Positions 19,063-27,329 of a stretch of 64,000 bases of DNA are shown one piece after another; the first letter of the stretch is position 1; every line of letters starts with the position of its first letter. Source of the DNA: Jiangella anatolica (lineage in GTDB: Bacteria; Actinomycetota; Actinomycetes; Jiangellales; Jiangellaceae); NCBI RefSeq assembly GCF_003236295.1, contig NZ_POTW01000015.1, positions 37,157-101,156 of the forward strand, in the 5' to 3' direction. A model generated the notes under the pieces. That model was not told the DNA's origin. It was given only the letters and a program-made list of their open reading frames with translations, and ran no database searches. Both the position numbers and the translations under genes were made by a program.

Positions 19063-20418
19063 TCAGCCCCAGACGAGGGCGTTGGCCGGGTCCTGCAGCA
19101 GCGCCGCGAGGTCGGCGAGGAACCGCGACCCCTGCTCGCCGTCGACCAGGCGGTGGTCGAACGACAGCGCCAGCGTGGTGACCCAGCGCGGCTTGACCTC
19201 GTCCTTGTGCACCCACGGCTGCTTGCGCACCGCGCCGAACGCGACGATCGCCGCCTCGCCGGGCGGGAGGATCGGCGTGCCGGTGTCGACGCCGAAAACG
19301 CCGACGTTGGTGATGGAGATGGTGCCGCCGAGCATGTCCTCGGGCGGCGTCTTGCCCTCGCGGGCCGTGGCGGCCAGCTGGTTGATCGCCACGGCGAGCT
19401 CGCGCAGCGACAGCTGGTCGGCGTCCTTGACGTTCGGCACGACCAGCCCGCGCGGGGTGGCCGCGGCGATACCGAGGTTCACGTAGCGCTGCAGGACGAT
19501 CTCGCCGGCCGCCTCGTCCCAGCGGGCGTTGACATCGGGCGTGCGGCGGGCCGCGATGCAGACCGCCTTGGCCAGCACCGCCAGCGGCGACAGCTTCACG
19601 TCGCGGAACTCGCGGGCGTCGCGCAGCCGCTCGACCAGCTTCATCGTGCGGGTCACGTCGACGGTGACGAACTCGGTGACGTGCGGCGCGGTGAACGCCG
19701 AGGCGGTGACGGCCTTCGCGGTCGCCTTGCGCACGGACCGGATCGCGACGCGCTCCTGCCGCGGCAGCCCGCCCCAGCCGGCGCCGGACGGTGCGACGAC
19801 GGGAGCCGCGGCCGGCGCGGGCGTCGCCGCCGCGGCCTGGACGTCGTCGCGGGAGATGGTGCCGTTCGGGCCGGTGGCGGTGACCGTGGCGAGGTCGACG
19901 CCGAGGTCCTTGGCGAGCTTGCGCACCGGCGGCTTGGCCAGCACCGACACGCGAGCGACGGGCTCCGGCTCGACGGGCTCGGCCACCGGCTGCGGCTCGA
20001 CCGGAGCCGCAGCGGGAGCAGCCGCGGGCGCCGCCGCCTTGCGGGCCCGCCGCTTCGCCGCCGTCGTCCGTGGTCCATACCCGACGAGGACGGCCTGCCG
20101 CTCCTCCGCGGGCTCCGGCGCGGGCGGCACCGGCACCATGTCCTCCGCCGGCCCCCCGACCTCTGTCGCGGGGTCGGCGCCGGTCCGGACGGCGATGATC
20201 GGGGTGCCGACGTCGACCGTCTGGCCCTCGTCGACCAGCAGCGTCTCGACCACGCCGGCGAACGGGCAGGGCAGCTCGACCAGCGACTTGGCCGTCTCGA
20301 TCTCGACGATGACGTCGTTGACCTTCACCGCGTCGCCTGGCTTGACCTTCCAGGACACGATCTCCGCCTCGGTCAGCCCTTCGCCGACGTCGGGGAGGTT
20401 GAACTGCGACACGCTCAT
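19063..20418 (-). CDS. bkdC: Branched-chain 2-oxoacid dehydrogenase E2 (dihydrolipoamide acyltransferase)
   Basis: A 451-residue E2 core subunit with three parts: one lipoyl domain (1-80; EIETAKSLVE with the lipoyl Lys44), a Pro/Ala linker, a peripheral-subunit-binding domain (VRKLAKDLGVDLATVTATG, with ISRDDV) and the catalytic domain with SFDHRLVDG (His422). It transfers the acyl group from E1 to CoA. GAGGAGGG precedes the ATG. Third gene of an E1alpha-E1beta-E2 run; E3 is not here. The assignment to branched-chain acids over pyruvate rests on the single lipoyl domain and the split E1. Confidence 0.88.
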   Translation of the reverse strand: MSVSQFNLPDVGEGLTEAEIVSWKVKPGDAVKVNDVIVEIETAKSLVELPCPFAGVVETLLVDEGQTVDVGTPIIAVRTGADPATEVGGPAEDMVPVPPAPEPAEERQAVLVGYGPRTTAAKRRARKAAAPAAAPAAAPVEPQPVAEPVEPEPVARVSVLAKPPVRKLAKDLGVDLATVTATGPNGTISRDDVQAAAATPAPAAAPVVAPSGAGWGGLPRQERVAIRSVRKATAKAVTASAFTAPHVTEFVTVDVTRTMKLVERLRDAREFRDVKLSPLAVLAKAVCIAARRTPDVNARWDEAAGEIVLQRYVNLGIAAATPRGLVVPNVKDADQLSLRELAVAINQLAATAREGKTPPEDMLGGTISITNVGVFGVDTGTPILPPGEAAIVAFGAVRKQPWVHKDEVKPRWVTTLALSFDHRLVDGEQGSRFLADLAALLQDPANALVWG

Positions 20419-20429
20419 GCAGACCCTCC

Positions 20430-21407
20430 TCAGTAGGCGAACGTGCGGTCGACGGCGTCGAGCACGCGGTCCAGGTCGGGCAGGAACTCCTCCTCGACCC
20501 GGGCCGGCGGATACGGCGTGTCATAGCCGGTGACCCGCTGGACCGGCGCCTCCAGCGAGTAGAAGCACTCCTCGGTGACCCGGGCGGCCACCTCGGCGCC
20601 GATGCCGAGCGAGCGCTGCGCCTCGTGCACCACGACCAGCCGGCCGGTGCGCCGGACCGAGTCGTACACCGCGCGCAGGTCCAGCGGCGAGAGCGAGCGC
20701 AGGTCGATGACCTCCAGCGACCGGCCGTCGTCGGCGGCGGCCGCGGCGGCGTCGAGGCAGGTCTTCACCGACGGGCCGTACGCCACCACCGTGGCGTCGG
20801 CGCCGGGCAGCGCGACCCGTGCCGACTCCAGCGGCAGCTCCGGCTCGCCGTCCACGTCGACCTCGCCCTTCGTGTAGTAGCGGCCCTTGGGCTCGAAGAA
20901 CACCACCGGGTCGTCCAGCTCGATGGCCTGCTGGATCATCCAGTACGCGTCCAGGGGGTTGGAGCAGGTGACGACCTTGAGGCCGGGGGTGTGCGCGAAG
21001 TACGCCTCGGGGCTCTCGCTGTGGTGCTCGACGGCGCCGATCCGGCCGCCGTACGGGATGCGGATGACGATCGGCAGCCGCAGCCGGCCGCCGGAGCGGA
21101 AGTGCATCTTCGCGACCTGGCTGACGATCTGGTCGTAGCCGGGGAACACGAACCCGTCGAACTGGATCTCGCAGACCGGCCGGTAGCCGCGCAGCGCCAG
21201 GCCGACGGCGGTGCCGATGATGCCCGACTCGGCCAGCGGGGTGTCGATGACGCGGTCCTCGCCGAAGTCCTTCTGCAGACCGTCGGTGACCCGGAAGACG
21301 CCGCCGAGCTTGCCGACGTCCTCGCCCATGATCAGGACCTTGTCGTCACGCTCCAGCGACCGGCGCAGCCCGATGTTGATCGCCTTGATGATGTTCAGCG
21401 AGGTCAT
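20430..21407 (-). CDS. bkdB: Branched-chain 2-oxoacid dehydrogenase E1 beta subunit
   Basis: A 325-residue transketolase-type E1 beta subunit with MGEDVGKLGGVFRVTDGLQ, DTPLAESGIIGTAVGLALRG, IPYGGRIGAVEHHSESPEAY and EAQRSLGIGAEVAA. With E1 alpha it forms the thiamine-diphosphate decarboxylase that starts catabolism of Leu, Ile and Val oxoacids and supplies branched acyl-CoA primers for fatty acids. Its ATG overlaps the E1 alpha stop, and it is followed by E2 after 11 bases, so the three subunits are co-translated. Confidence 0.9.
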   Translation of the reverse strand: MTSLNIIKAINIGLRRSLERDDKVLIMGEDVGKLGGVFRVTDGLQKDFGEDRVIDTPLAESGIIGTAVGLALRGYRPVCEIQFDGFVFPGYDQIVSQVAKMHFRSGGRLRLPIVIRIPYGGRIGAVEHHSESPEAYFAHTPGLKVVTCSNPLDAYWMIQQAIELDDPVVFFEPKGRYYTKGEVDVDGEPELPLESARVALPGADATVVAYGPSVKTCLDAAAAAADDGRSLEVIDLRSLSPLDLRAVYDSVRRTGRLVVVHEAQRSLGIGAEVAARVTEECFYSLEAPVQRVTGYDTPYPPARVEEEFLPDLDRVLDAVDRTFAY

Positions 21408-22546
21408 CGGGCCACCTCCTCCTCGGCGAGGCTGTCCAGATAGGTCGTCATCGCCTCACGCTGGGCGAGGAGGTCCGGCGTCGGCTCGACGTAGACGTGG
21501 TCGAAGATCGACGTCGGCGTGGGGTCGGGCAGCGCCCGGCAGGCCGCCCGCAGGTGCACGGCCAGCTCCTCGGCCTCCTCCTCGACGGCGTCGAAGAAGT
21601 CCTGGTCGGCGAGGTCGCCGCGGACCATGTACGCCTTGACCCGCTCGATCGGGTCCTTCAGCTTCCAGTGCTCCAGCTCGGCGTTGAGGCGGTACCGGGT
21701 CGGGTCGTCGGTGGTGGTGTGCGCGCCCATGCGGTAGGTGAACGCCTCGACCAGCGTCGGGCCCTCGCCGTCGCGGGCCCGCTGCAGCGCCTCGCGGGTG
21801 ACGGCCAGGCAGGCGAGCACGTCGTTGCCGTCGACGCGGACGCCGGGGAAGCCGAACCCGGCGGCGCGGCGGTACAGCGGCACCCGGGTCTGCCGCTCCA
21901 GCGGCTCGGAGATGGCCCACTGGTTGTTCTGGCAGAAGAACACCACCGGCGCGTTGACGACGCTGGCCCAGATGAACGCCTCGTTGACGTCGCCCTGGCT
22001 GGTGGCGCCGTCGCCGAAGTAGGCGATGACGGCGGCGTCGCGGTCCGGGTCGCCGGTGCCGATGGCGCCGTCGCGCTGGACGCCCATGGCGTAGCCGGTG
22101 GCGTGCAGCGTCTGCGCGCCGATGACGATCGTGTACAGGTGGAAGTTCGTCTCGACCGGGTCCCAGCTGCCCTGGTCGACGCCGCGGAACAGCGCCAGCA
22201 GCCGGACCGGGTCGACGCCGCGGCACAGCGCGACCGCGTGCTCGCGGTAGGTCGGGAAGATGTGGTCCTGGGCGCGCAGCGCGCGGGCGGAGCCGACCTG
22301 GGCGGCCTCCTGGCCCAGCAGGCTGGCCCACAGGCCCAGCTCGCCCTGCCGCTGCAGCGCGACGGCCTCGCCGTCGACGCGGCGGCCGAGCACCAGGTCG
22401 CGGTACAGGGACCGGACGTCGTCGCCGGTGATGTCGGCGATCAGAGCGTCGTAATGATCGTGCGGAACCCGCTGACCCTCGGGGGTGAGCAGCTGGACGA
22501 GCTCGGGTTCGGGCTGACTCGCCCCGGCCGCCGTCTCGACAGTCAT
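21404..22546 (-). CDS. bkdA: Branched-chain 2-oxoacid dehydrogenase E1 alpha subunit
   Basis: A 380-residue E1 alpha subunit. It has the thiamine-diphosphate-binding motif FGDGATSQGDVNEAFIWA and the family pattern FFCQNNQWAISEPLERQ, plus TYRMGAHTTTDDPTRYR (phosphorylation-loop region in mitochondrial homologues). First gene of the Bkd run. The 351-base gap upstream is shared with the oppositely placed surface-protein terminator, and the promoter lies there, although no clear core elements are visible. Confidence 0.9.
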   Translation of the reverse strand: MTVETAAGASQPEPELVQLLTPEGQRVPHDHYDALIADITGDDVRSLYRDLVLGRRVDGEAVALQRQGELGLWASLLGQEAAQVGSARALRAQDHIFPTYREHAVALCRGVDPVRLLALFRGVDQGSWDPVETNFHLYTIVIGAQTLHATGYAMGVQRDGAIGTGDPDRDAAVIAYFGDGATSQGDVNEAFIWASVVNAPVVFFCQNNQWAISEPLERQTRVPLYRRAAGFGFPGVRVDGNDVLACLAVTREALQRARDGEGPTLVEAFTYRMGAHTTTDDPTRYRLNAELEHWKLKDPIERVKAYMVRGDLADQDFFDAVEEEAEELAVHLRAACRALPDPTPTSIFDHVYVEPTPDLLAQREAMTTYLDSLAEEEVAR

Positions 22547-22842
22547 GTGTCTCCTTCACGTCGTGGGCTCCGCAGGATTGCCGCGGGAGCCTGCTCCTCG
22601 TGACCACCGTCGGCGTGGGGGGACTACGGGTGGGTCCCCGCCCTCGCCGCGGTGCATGACCGTGACCGGAGTCACGACCTCGCTACCGCCACGGTACCCA
22701 GATCCGGGGTCGGACGGGTGCACCGAGGCGGCAGGTGGGGCTCCATCCTGCAGCACCTGATGTCAGCCTGCCCGCTGGGGTGGCCGCGGAGGCTCGTCGT
22801 TCCCGACAAACTTCGTCGCCCGGACCCGTCACTGAACGCACA
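22547..22842. other. Intergenic region upstream of the Bkd run
   Basis: About 300 bases without a supportable gene. The only frame of any length (22556-22756, minus) is Pro/Arg/Gly-rich and has no homology that I recognise. The region should contain the bkdA promoter, but I see no convincing -35/-10 pair or operator. Confidence 0.5.
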
Positions 22843-22881
22843 AGTCGTCTGTCGTCCGAGTAATGCGGACGACAGACGACT
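22843..22881 (-). terminator. Strong hairpin after the LPXTG surface-protein gene
   Basis: Arms 22843-22858 and 22866-22881 are perfectly complementary over 16 bases (agtcgtctgtcgtccg / cggacgacagacgact) with a 7-base loop. It begins 17 bases past the stop of the surface-protein gene at 22898. No T tract follows, which is usual for GC-rich actinobacterial terminators. Confidence 0.75.
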
Positions 22882-22897
22882 CGTGGTGGTGCTGGTG

Positions 22898-24100
22898 CTA
22901 CTCAGCGGCCCCGGTGAAGCGGCGGCGGAGCAGGAACGCGGCCGCGGTGACCAGGCCGAGGCCGATGGTCAGCAGCAGCGTGGGCGAGGCGCCGGTGTCG
23001 GGCAGGTCCTCGTCCGGCGTGTCGCTCGGCGTCGGCGTGGGCGTCTCGGACGGGGTCTCGCTCGGCGTCTCGGACGGGGTGTCCGACGGGGTCGGCGTCG
23101 GCGTGGGCGTCGGCGTCTCCTCCGGCGCGGCCGTCCAGTCGACCGTGCCCTCGACCGTGAGCTGGGTCTTCTCCGACTGGGCGAGGATCAGCGACTGGCT
23201 GCGCAGCTCGTCGGTGTCGCTGACGAACAGCCGGCCGACGTTCAGGTTCGCCTCGGCGTTCAGCGTCACGGTGCCGTCGCCAGCGGCCGCGTCGGCCGGG
23301 ACGTCGACGCCGATCGTGTCGCCGTCGCCCACCTGGTCGCCCAGCGGGGCGCCCTCGCCGTCGACCAGCGTGACGCCCTCGGGCAGGTCCGCGCTGACGT
23401 CGGCGGTCTCGGCGTTGGTGCTGACGGTGAACGGCCCGAGGACGGTGCCGGCCTCGCCGGAGACGGACGACGGCTCCAGCAGCAGCGCCGGCGTCGGCTG
23501 CTCGCCGATGCCCACGTTGTCCTCGCCGGTGAGGTACTGGAACAGCGCCAGGACGTCCTCGTCGACGTCGTCGCCCTCCTGGGTGATGTCGTCGAGGTTC
23601 GGCTCGGCCTCGTCGCTGTAGAACCAGACGGCGAGCTGGGTCGCGGTGATGGCCTCCCGCTCGTCGAGGCCGCCGTTGAAGGCGACGTCACCGAGCTCGG
23701 CCTCGATCTCGCCGGTCGAGAGCACCGGGTACGAGTGCTGCAGCACCCACAGGATGAACTCGGCGTTCGTCGCGAACGGGGCGTCGGCCACCGGGTACTC
23801 GTCCCACGGGACCTCGATCATCTCGGCGTCGCCGTCGATGCCGACGGTCAGCTCGACGCAGTAGGTCTTCAGTTCGGCTTCGTCGTCGGCGATCAGCCCG
23901 ATGAGCACGGTGCTGGCATTGCCGCTGGACAGGTTCACGGCATAGCCGGGAACGTTGCCTTCAGGGTGCAGGCCGGCCTTCGCCTCGGCGTCAGCTGTAT
24001 CGACGTCGGCTGCGGTCGCGGACCCGGGAAGCAGAACGGCCGCGCCGAGCGCGGCCGTGACGCCGGCGCTGACGATGCGCCGGCGGAGATGGGTGGACAA
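22898..24100 (-). CDS. LPXTG-anchored thioester-domain (TQXA) surface protein
   Basis: A 400-residue secreted wall-anchored protein. It has a signal peptide (RRRIVSAGVTAALGAAVLL, then SATA) and a thioester domain with the Cys in KTYCVEL (Cys81) and the partner Gln in ITATQLAVWFY (Gln155), the signature of TQXA domains that form an internal Cys-Gln thioester. A DUF11/Ig-like segment follows (about 215-320), then a Thr/Pro/Ser/Glu repeat stalk, and LPDTG at 366-370 with a hydrophobic segment and an Arg-rich tail for sortase. In Gram-positive pathogens such domains attach covalently to host amines; the target here is unknown. Confidence 0.87.
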   Translation of the reverse strand: MSTHLRRRIVSAGVTAALGAAVLLPGSATAADVDTADAEAKAGLHPEGNVPGYAVNLSSGNASTVLIGLIADDEAELKTYCVELTVGIDGDAEMIEVPWDEYPVADAPFATNAEFILWVLQHSYPVLSTGEIEAELGDVAFNGGLDEREAITATQLAVWFYSDEAEPNLDDITQEGDDVDEDVLALFQYLTGEDNVGIGEQPTPALLLEPSSVSGEAGTVLGPFTVSTNAETADVSADLPEGVTLVDGEGAPLGDQVGDGDTIGVDVPADAAAGDGTVTLNAEANLNVGRLFVSDTDELRSQSLILAQSEKTQLTVEGTVDWTAAPEETPTPTPTPTPSDTPSETPSETPSETPTPTPSDTPDEDLPDTGASPTLLLTIGLGLVTAAAFLLRRRFTGAAE

Positions 24101-24256
24101 GAGATCTCCTTTGCGGATATGTACACTCCCCCGAAAACCGCCGCAGGCTATCGGATATCAGCGCGAATCGAAAGAGACCCGCCTCAACAGGGACAACTCC
24201 GGCGGCCCACAACTGGCCCTGTCGGCGCCGCGCGGAGTCGCATAGGGTCTTGATCC

Positions 24257-25054
24257 GTGCCTGACTTCGACGAAGCGTCGGCCACGCGCCAGGTGTCGCC
24301 CGGGCGGCACGACGTCGACATCGACGGGACCTGGTCGATCGGCGGTGTGCCCAACGGCGGCTACCTGCTGGCGCTGGTGCTGCGCGCCGTCCTCGCCGAG
24401 TCCACCCATCCGCATCCGGTGAGCACCAACGCGCACTTCGTCGCCCCGCCGACCGGCGGGCCGGCCCGGGTGCACGTCGACGTCGTGCGGACCGGCCGGA
24501 CCATCGAGACGCTTCGGGCCACCCTGATCCAGGACGACGAGCCGCGGGTCGAGGCCACGGTCACCACCAGCACGCTGTCGCGCACGTCGCCGGTCGAGTG
24601 GGTCGGCCCGCCGCCGGAACCCGTGGCGCCGGTCGACGAGTGCATCCCGGCGGTCGTCGACCTGCCCGACGGCACGCACGTCGGCCTGCTCGAACACGTC
24701 GACCTGCGGCTTGACCCGCAGACGCTGGGCTGGTTCTCCGGCCGCCCGGCCGGGCAGTTGTCCATGCGCGGGCACGTCCGGCTGGCCGACGGCAGCCAGC
24801 CCGACCCAGTGGTGCTGGCCCTGGCGGTCGACTCGCTGCCGCCGACGGTGTTCGGCCTGGGCCGCCTGGGCTGGGCGCCCACCGTCCAGCTGTCGCTGCT
24901 CACCCGCAGCCTGCCGGCGCCGGGCTGGCTGACGGTGCACCTGCGCGGCCGGCTGGTCCGCGACGGCTGGTTCGACGAGGAGGCCGAGGTCTACGACGCC
25001 GACGGCGCCCTCGTCGCGCAGTCGCGCCAGCTCGCCCGGATCCGGGTGACCTGA
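24257..25054 (+). CDS. Double-hotdog acyl-CoA thioesterase family protein
   Basis: A 265-residue protein resembling TesB-like/thioesterase-superfamily double-hotdog proteins: WSIGGVPNGGYLLALVLRA opens the first hotdog, and QLSMRGHVRLADG with ALAVDSLPPTVFGLG forms the second. It should hydrolyse or bind acyl-CoA in the cytoplasm. The start is a GTG. It is divergent from the surface-protein gene and convergent with the Nramp transporter gene. The substrate is unknown. Confidence 0.8.
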   Translation: MPDFDEASATRQVSPGRHDVDIDGTWSIGGVPNGGYLLALVLRAVLAESTHPHPVSTNAHFVAPPTGGPARVHVDVVRTGRTIETLRATLIQDDEPRVEATVTTSTLSRTSPVEWVGPPPEPVAPVDECIPAVVDLPDGTHVGLLEHVDLRLDPQTLGWFSGRPAGQLSMRGHVRLADGSQPDPVVLALAVDSLPPTVFGLGRLGWAPTVQLSLLTRSLPAPGWLTVHLRGRLVRDGWFDEEAEVYDADGALVAQSRQLARIRVT

Positions 25055-25057
25055 GCC

Positions 25058-26320
25058 CTAGCCGAGGATCGTCAGGGTCAGCAGCGCGACGTTCAGGCTG
25101 ACCACGACGACGGCGACCCCGGCCGCGAGGACGGTCGTCAGCCGCGAGTTGGCCCAGCGACCCATCACCGACGACTTCGCCGTGACGGCGACCAGCGGGA
25201 TGATCGCGAACGGGATGCCGAAGGACAGCACCACCTGCGAGAGCACCAGCAGCCACGTCGGCTCCGCGCCCGTCGTCAGGATCAGCACCGCCGGCACCAG
25301 CGTGACCAGCCGCCGGAGCAGCAGCGGGATCCGGCGCAGCAGCAGCCCTTCCATGATCACCGCGCCGGCGTAGCAGCCCACCGACGTCGAGGCCAGGCCG
25401 GAGACCAGCAGCCCGACGGCGAACAGCGCGCCGATCGCCATGCCCAGCCCGGACTCGACCGCCGCGTGGGCGCCGGCGATCGTGTCGGTGCCGTCGACGC
25501 CACGCAGCGACGCGGCCGCGACCAGCAGCAGCGCGATGTTCACGCTGCCGGCCACCACCATGGCGAGGCCGACGTCCAGGCGGGTGGCCGACAGCAGCCG
25601 GCCGACCAGCCCCGGCTCCGGGCTGACGCCGAACCGGTCGCGGGCCAGCGCCGAGTGCAGGTAGACGACGTGCGGCATGACGGTCGCGCCGAACATGCCG
25701 GCCGCCAGCAGCACCGTCTCGGTGCCGTCGAACCGCGGCGCCAGCCCGCCGACGATGCCCGACGGCGACGGCGGCTGGACGAACAGCCCGGCCACGAACC
25801 CGGCCGCGATGACCAGCAGCGCCGTCGTCACGACCCGCTCGAAGGCGCGCTGGCCACGGCCGTTCTGCACCGTCAGCAGCGCCATCGACGCGATGCCGGT
25901 GATCACGCCGCCGAGCCACAGCGGCAGCCCGAACAGCAGGTTCAGCGCGATCGCGCCGCCGACCACCTCGGCGATGTCGGTGGCCATCGCGACCACCTCG
26001 GCCTGCAGCCAGTAGGCCAGCCGGCCCCCGCGCGACAGCCGGTCGCGCAGCACCTCAGGCAGCGACGACCCGGTGACGACACCGAGCTTCGCGGACAGGT
26101 ACTGCACCAGCCCGGCCATCGCCGTCGCCGTGACCAGCACCCACACGAGCAGGTAGCCGTAGCTGGAGCCGGCCGAGATGTTCGTGGCGACGTTGCCCGG
26201 GTCGACGTAGGCGATGGCCGCCACGAACGCGGGACCGAGCAGGCCCAGCCCCGCGCCGGGCAGCCGGGTCGGCGTCCCGTCCAGTCGATCCGGGCGGCGC
26301 CGCCGCACCCGTACGTACAT
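25058..26320 (-). CDS. mntH: Nramp family divalent metal (manganese) transporter
   Basis: A 420-residue, roughly 11-segment Nramp importer using the proton gradient to bring in Mn(II)/Fe(II). The metal site is visible: AYVDPGNVATN in the first segment (Asp and Asn ligands) and FGATVMPHVVYLHSA in the sixth (Met ligand). Its ATG is only 9 bases downstream of nrdB, and its GGAGG site lies in the last codons of nrdB, so it is co-transcribed and probably coupled with the ribonucleotide reductase genes. That places it under the same NrdR-like boxes and B12 riboswitch; see the class Ic argument under nrdB. Confidence 0.92.
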   Translation of the reverse strand: MYVRVRRRRPDRLDGTPTRLPGAGLGLLGPAFVAAIAYVDPGNVATNISAGSSYGYLLVWVLVTATAMAGLVQYLSAKLGVVTGSSLPEVLRDRLSRGGRLAYWLQAEVVAMATDIAEVVGGAIALNLLFGLPLWLGGVITGIASMALLTVQNGRGQRAFERVVTTALLVIAAGFVAGLFVQPPSPSGIVGGLAPRFDGTETVLLAAGMFGATVMPHVVYLHSALARDRFGVSPEPGLVGRLLSATRLDVGLAMVVAGSVNIALLLVAAASLRGVDGTDTIAGAHAAVESGLGMAIGALFAVGLLVSGLASTSVGCYAGAVIMEGLLLRRIPLLLRRLVTLVPAVLILTTGAEPTWLLVLSQVVLSFGIPFAIIPLVAVTAKSSVMGRWANSRLTTVLAAGVAVVVVSLNVALLTLTILG

Positions 26321-26329
26321 GAGGCTTTC

Positions 26330-27316
26330 CTATCCTCCGCCGGCTCGGGCGTCGACCTCGTAGCTGGTGTTGATGGACTCGAAGAAGTTCACCAGTTGCA
26401 GCGTGTCATTGGCAGTCGCCATCCACTTCGCGGGATTGGCGACCTTGTAGTGCGGCTCGAACCCCAGCTCCTCCAGCCGCCGGTCGGCCAGGTACTTGAC
26501 GTACTGGTTGATGTAGTCGGCGTTCATCCCCAGGATGCCGGTCGGCAGCAGGTCGCGGTTGTACTGCTCCTCCATCGCGACGCCGTCGATGATCATCTGC
26601 TCGATCTCGGCGGCGAACTCCGGCGTCTGCAGTTCCGGGTTCTCGTCCAGCACGGTGAGGACGAGGTTGATGCCGAACTTCAGGTGCAGGCTCTCGTCGC
26701 GCACGATCCAGTCGATCAGCGAGGCGAAGTTGCGCAGCAGGTTCCGCTGCCGGAAGCTCAGCGCGACCATGAACCCGCTGTAGAACCAGATGCCCTCCAG
26801 CACGATGTTGTAGGCGACGAGGTTCCGGATGAAGTCCTGCTTGCCCTCGACAGTGGTGATGTCGAGCGTCTGCTCGGTCATCCGCCTGATGTAGCGGACC
26901 TCGAACTCCTCCTTCGCCACCATCGACGGGATGCTGACGTGCGCGGCGTAGGCCTGCTCGCGGTCGATGGGGAACGTCTCGAGCACGTACTCGAAGGCCA
27001 TCACGTGGTTGGCCTCCTCCCACATCTGCTTGGCGAGGTACAGGTGCGCCTCGGCCGCGCTCAGGTAGGGGTAGACGCCGAACGCCAGCGCCTTGTTCAC
27101 CAGGAGCTCGTTGGGGTTGAAGTAGCTCATCAGGAACGTCAGCGCGTGCCGCTCCTCGTCGGACATCTTCTTGAAGTCGGCCATGTCCTCGCCGAGCTGG
27201 ACCTCGTGCGGGAACCACGTGTTCGCGACGGCCTGGTTGTACAGCTCGTAGGCCCAGGGGTAGCGGACCGGCTTGAGCAGCAGGCCCTCCTGGATGCCGG
27301 TGCCGAGAATGCTCAT
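26330..27316 (-). CDS. nrdB: Ribonucleotide reductase R2 subunit, class Ic-like
   Basis: A 328-residue R2 subunit that holds the dinuclear metal cofactor for making deoxynucleotides. The six ligands are in place with class I spacing: Glu70, Glu101, His104, Glu173, Glu207 and His210. The radical Tyr of class Ia (Tyr122 in Escherichia coli, four residues after the His) is Phe108 here, in EANHVMAFEY. The first ligand is Glu in place of Asp, and a Tyr lies two residues after the Phe (Tyr110). All three features match the chlamydial class Ic protein (Phe127, Glu89, Tyr129), which uses a Mn(IV)/Fe(III) cofactor and no tyrosyl radical. It lies between nrdA (13 bases) and the manganese transporter gene (9 bases). 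Confidence 0.92.
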   Translation of the reverse strand: MSILGTGIQEGLLLKPVRYPWAYELYNQAVANTWFPHEVQLGEDMADFKKMSDEERHALTFLMSYFNPNELLVNKALAFGVYPYLSAAEAHLYLAKQMWEEANHVMAFEYVLETFPIDREQAYAAHVSIPSMVAKEEFEVRYIRRMTEQTLDITTVEGKQDFIRNLVAYNIVLEGIWFYSGFMVALSFRQRNLLRNFASLIDWIVRDESLHLKFGINLVLTVLDENPELQTPEFAAEIEQMIIDGVAMEEQYNRDLLPTGILGMNADYINQYVKYLADRRLEELGFEPHYKVANPAKWMATANDTLQLVNFFESINTSYEVDARAGGG

Positions 27317-27329
27317 CGTCGGTTCCCCT

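Noticed and set aside
22556..22756. 66-codon frame upstream of bkdA
   Set aside because: Pro/Gly/Arg-rich, no recognisable start signal, no similarity that I can name; looks like intergenic noise.
22980..23115. Short tandem repeats (ggcgtctcggacgggg and variants)
   Set aside because: They are coding: they spell the Thr/Pro/Ser/Glu stalk of the LPXTG protein and not a DNA repeat element.
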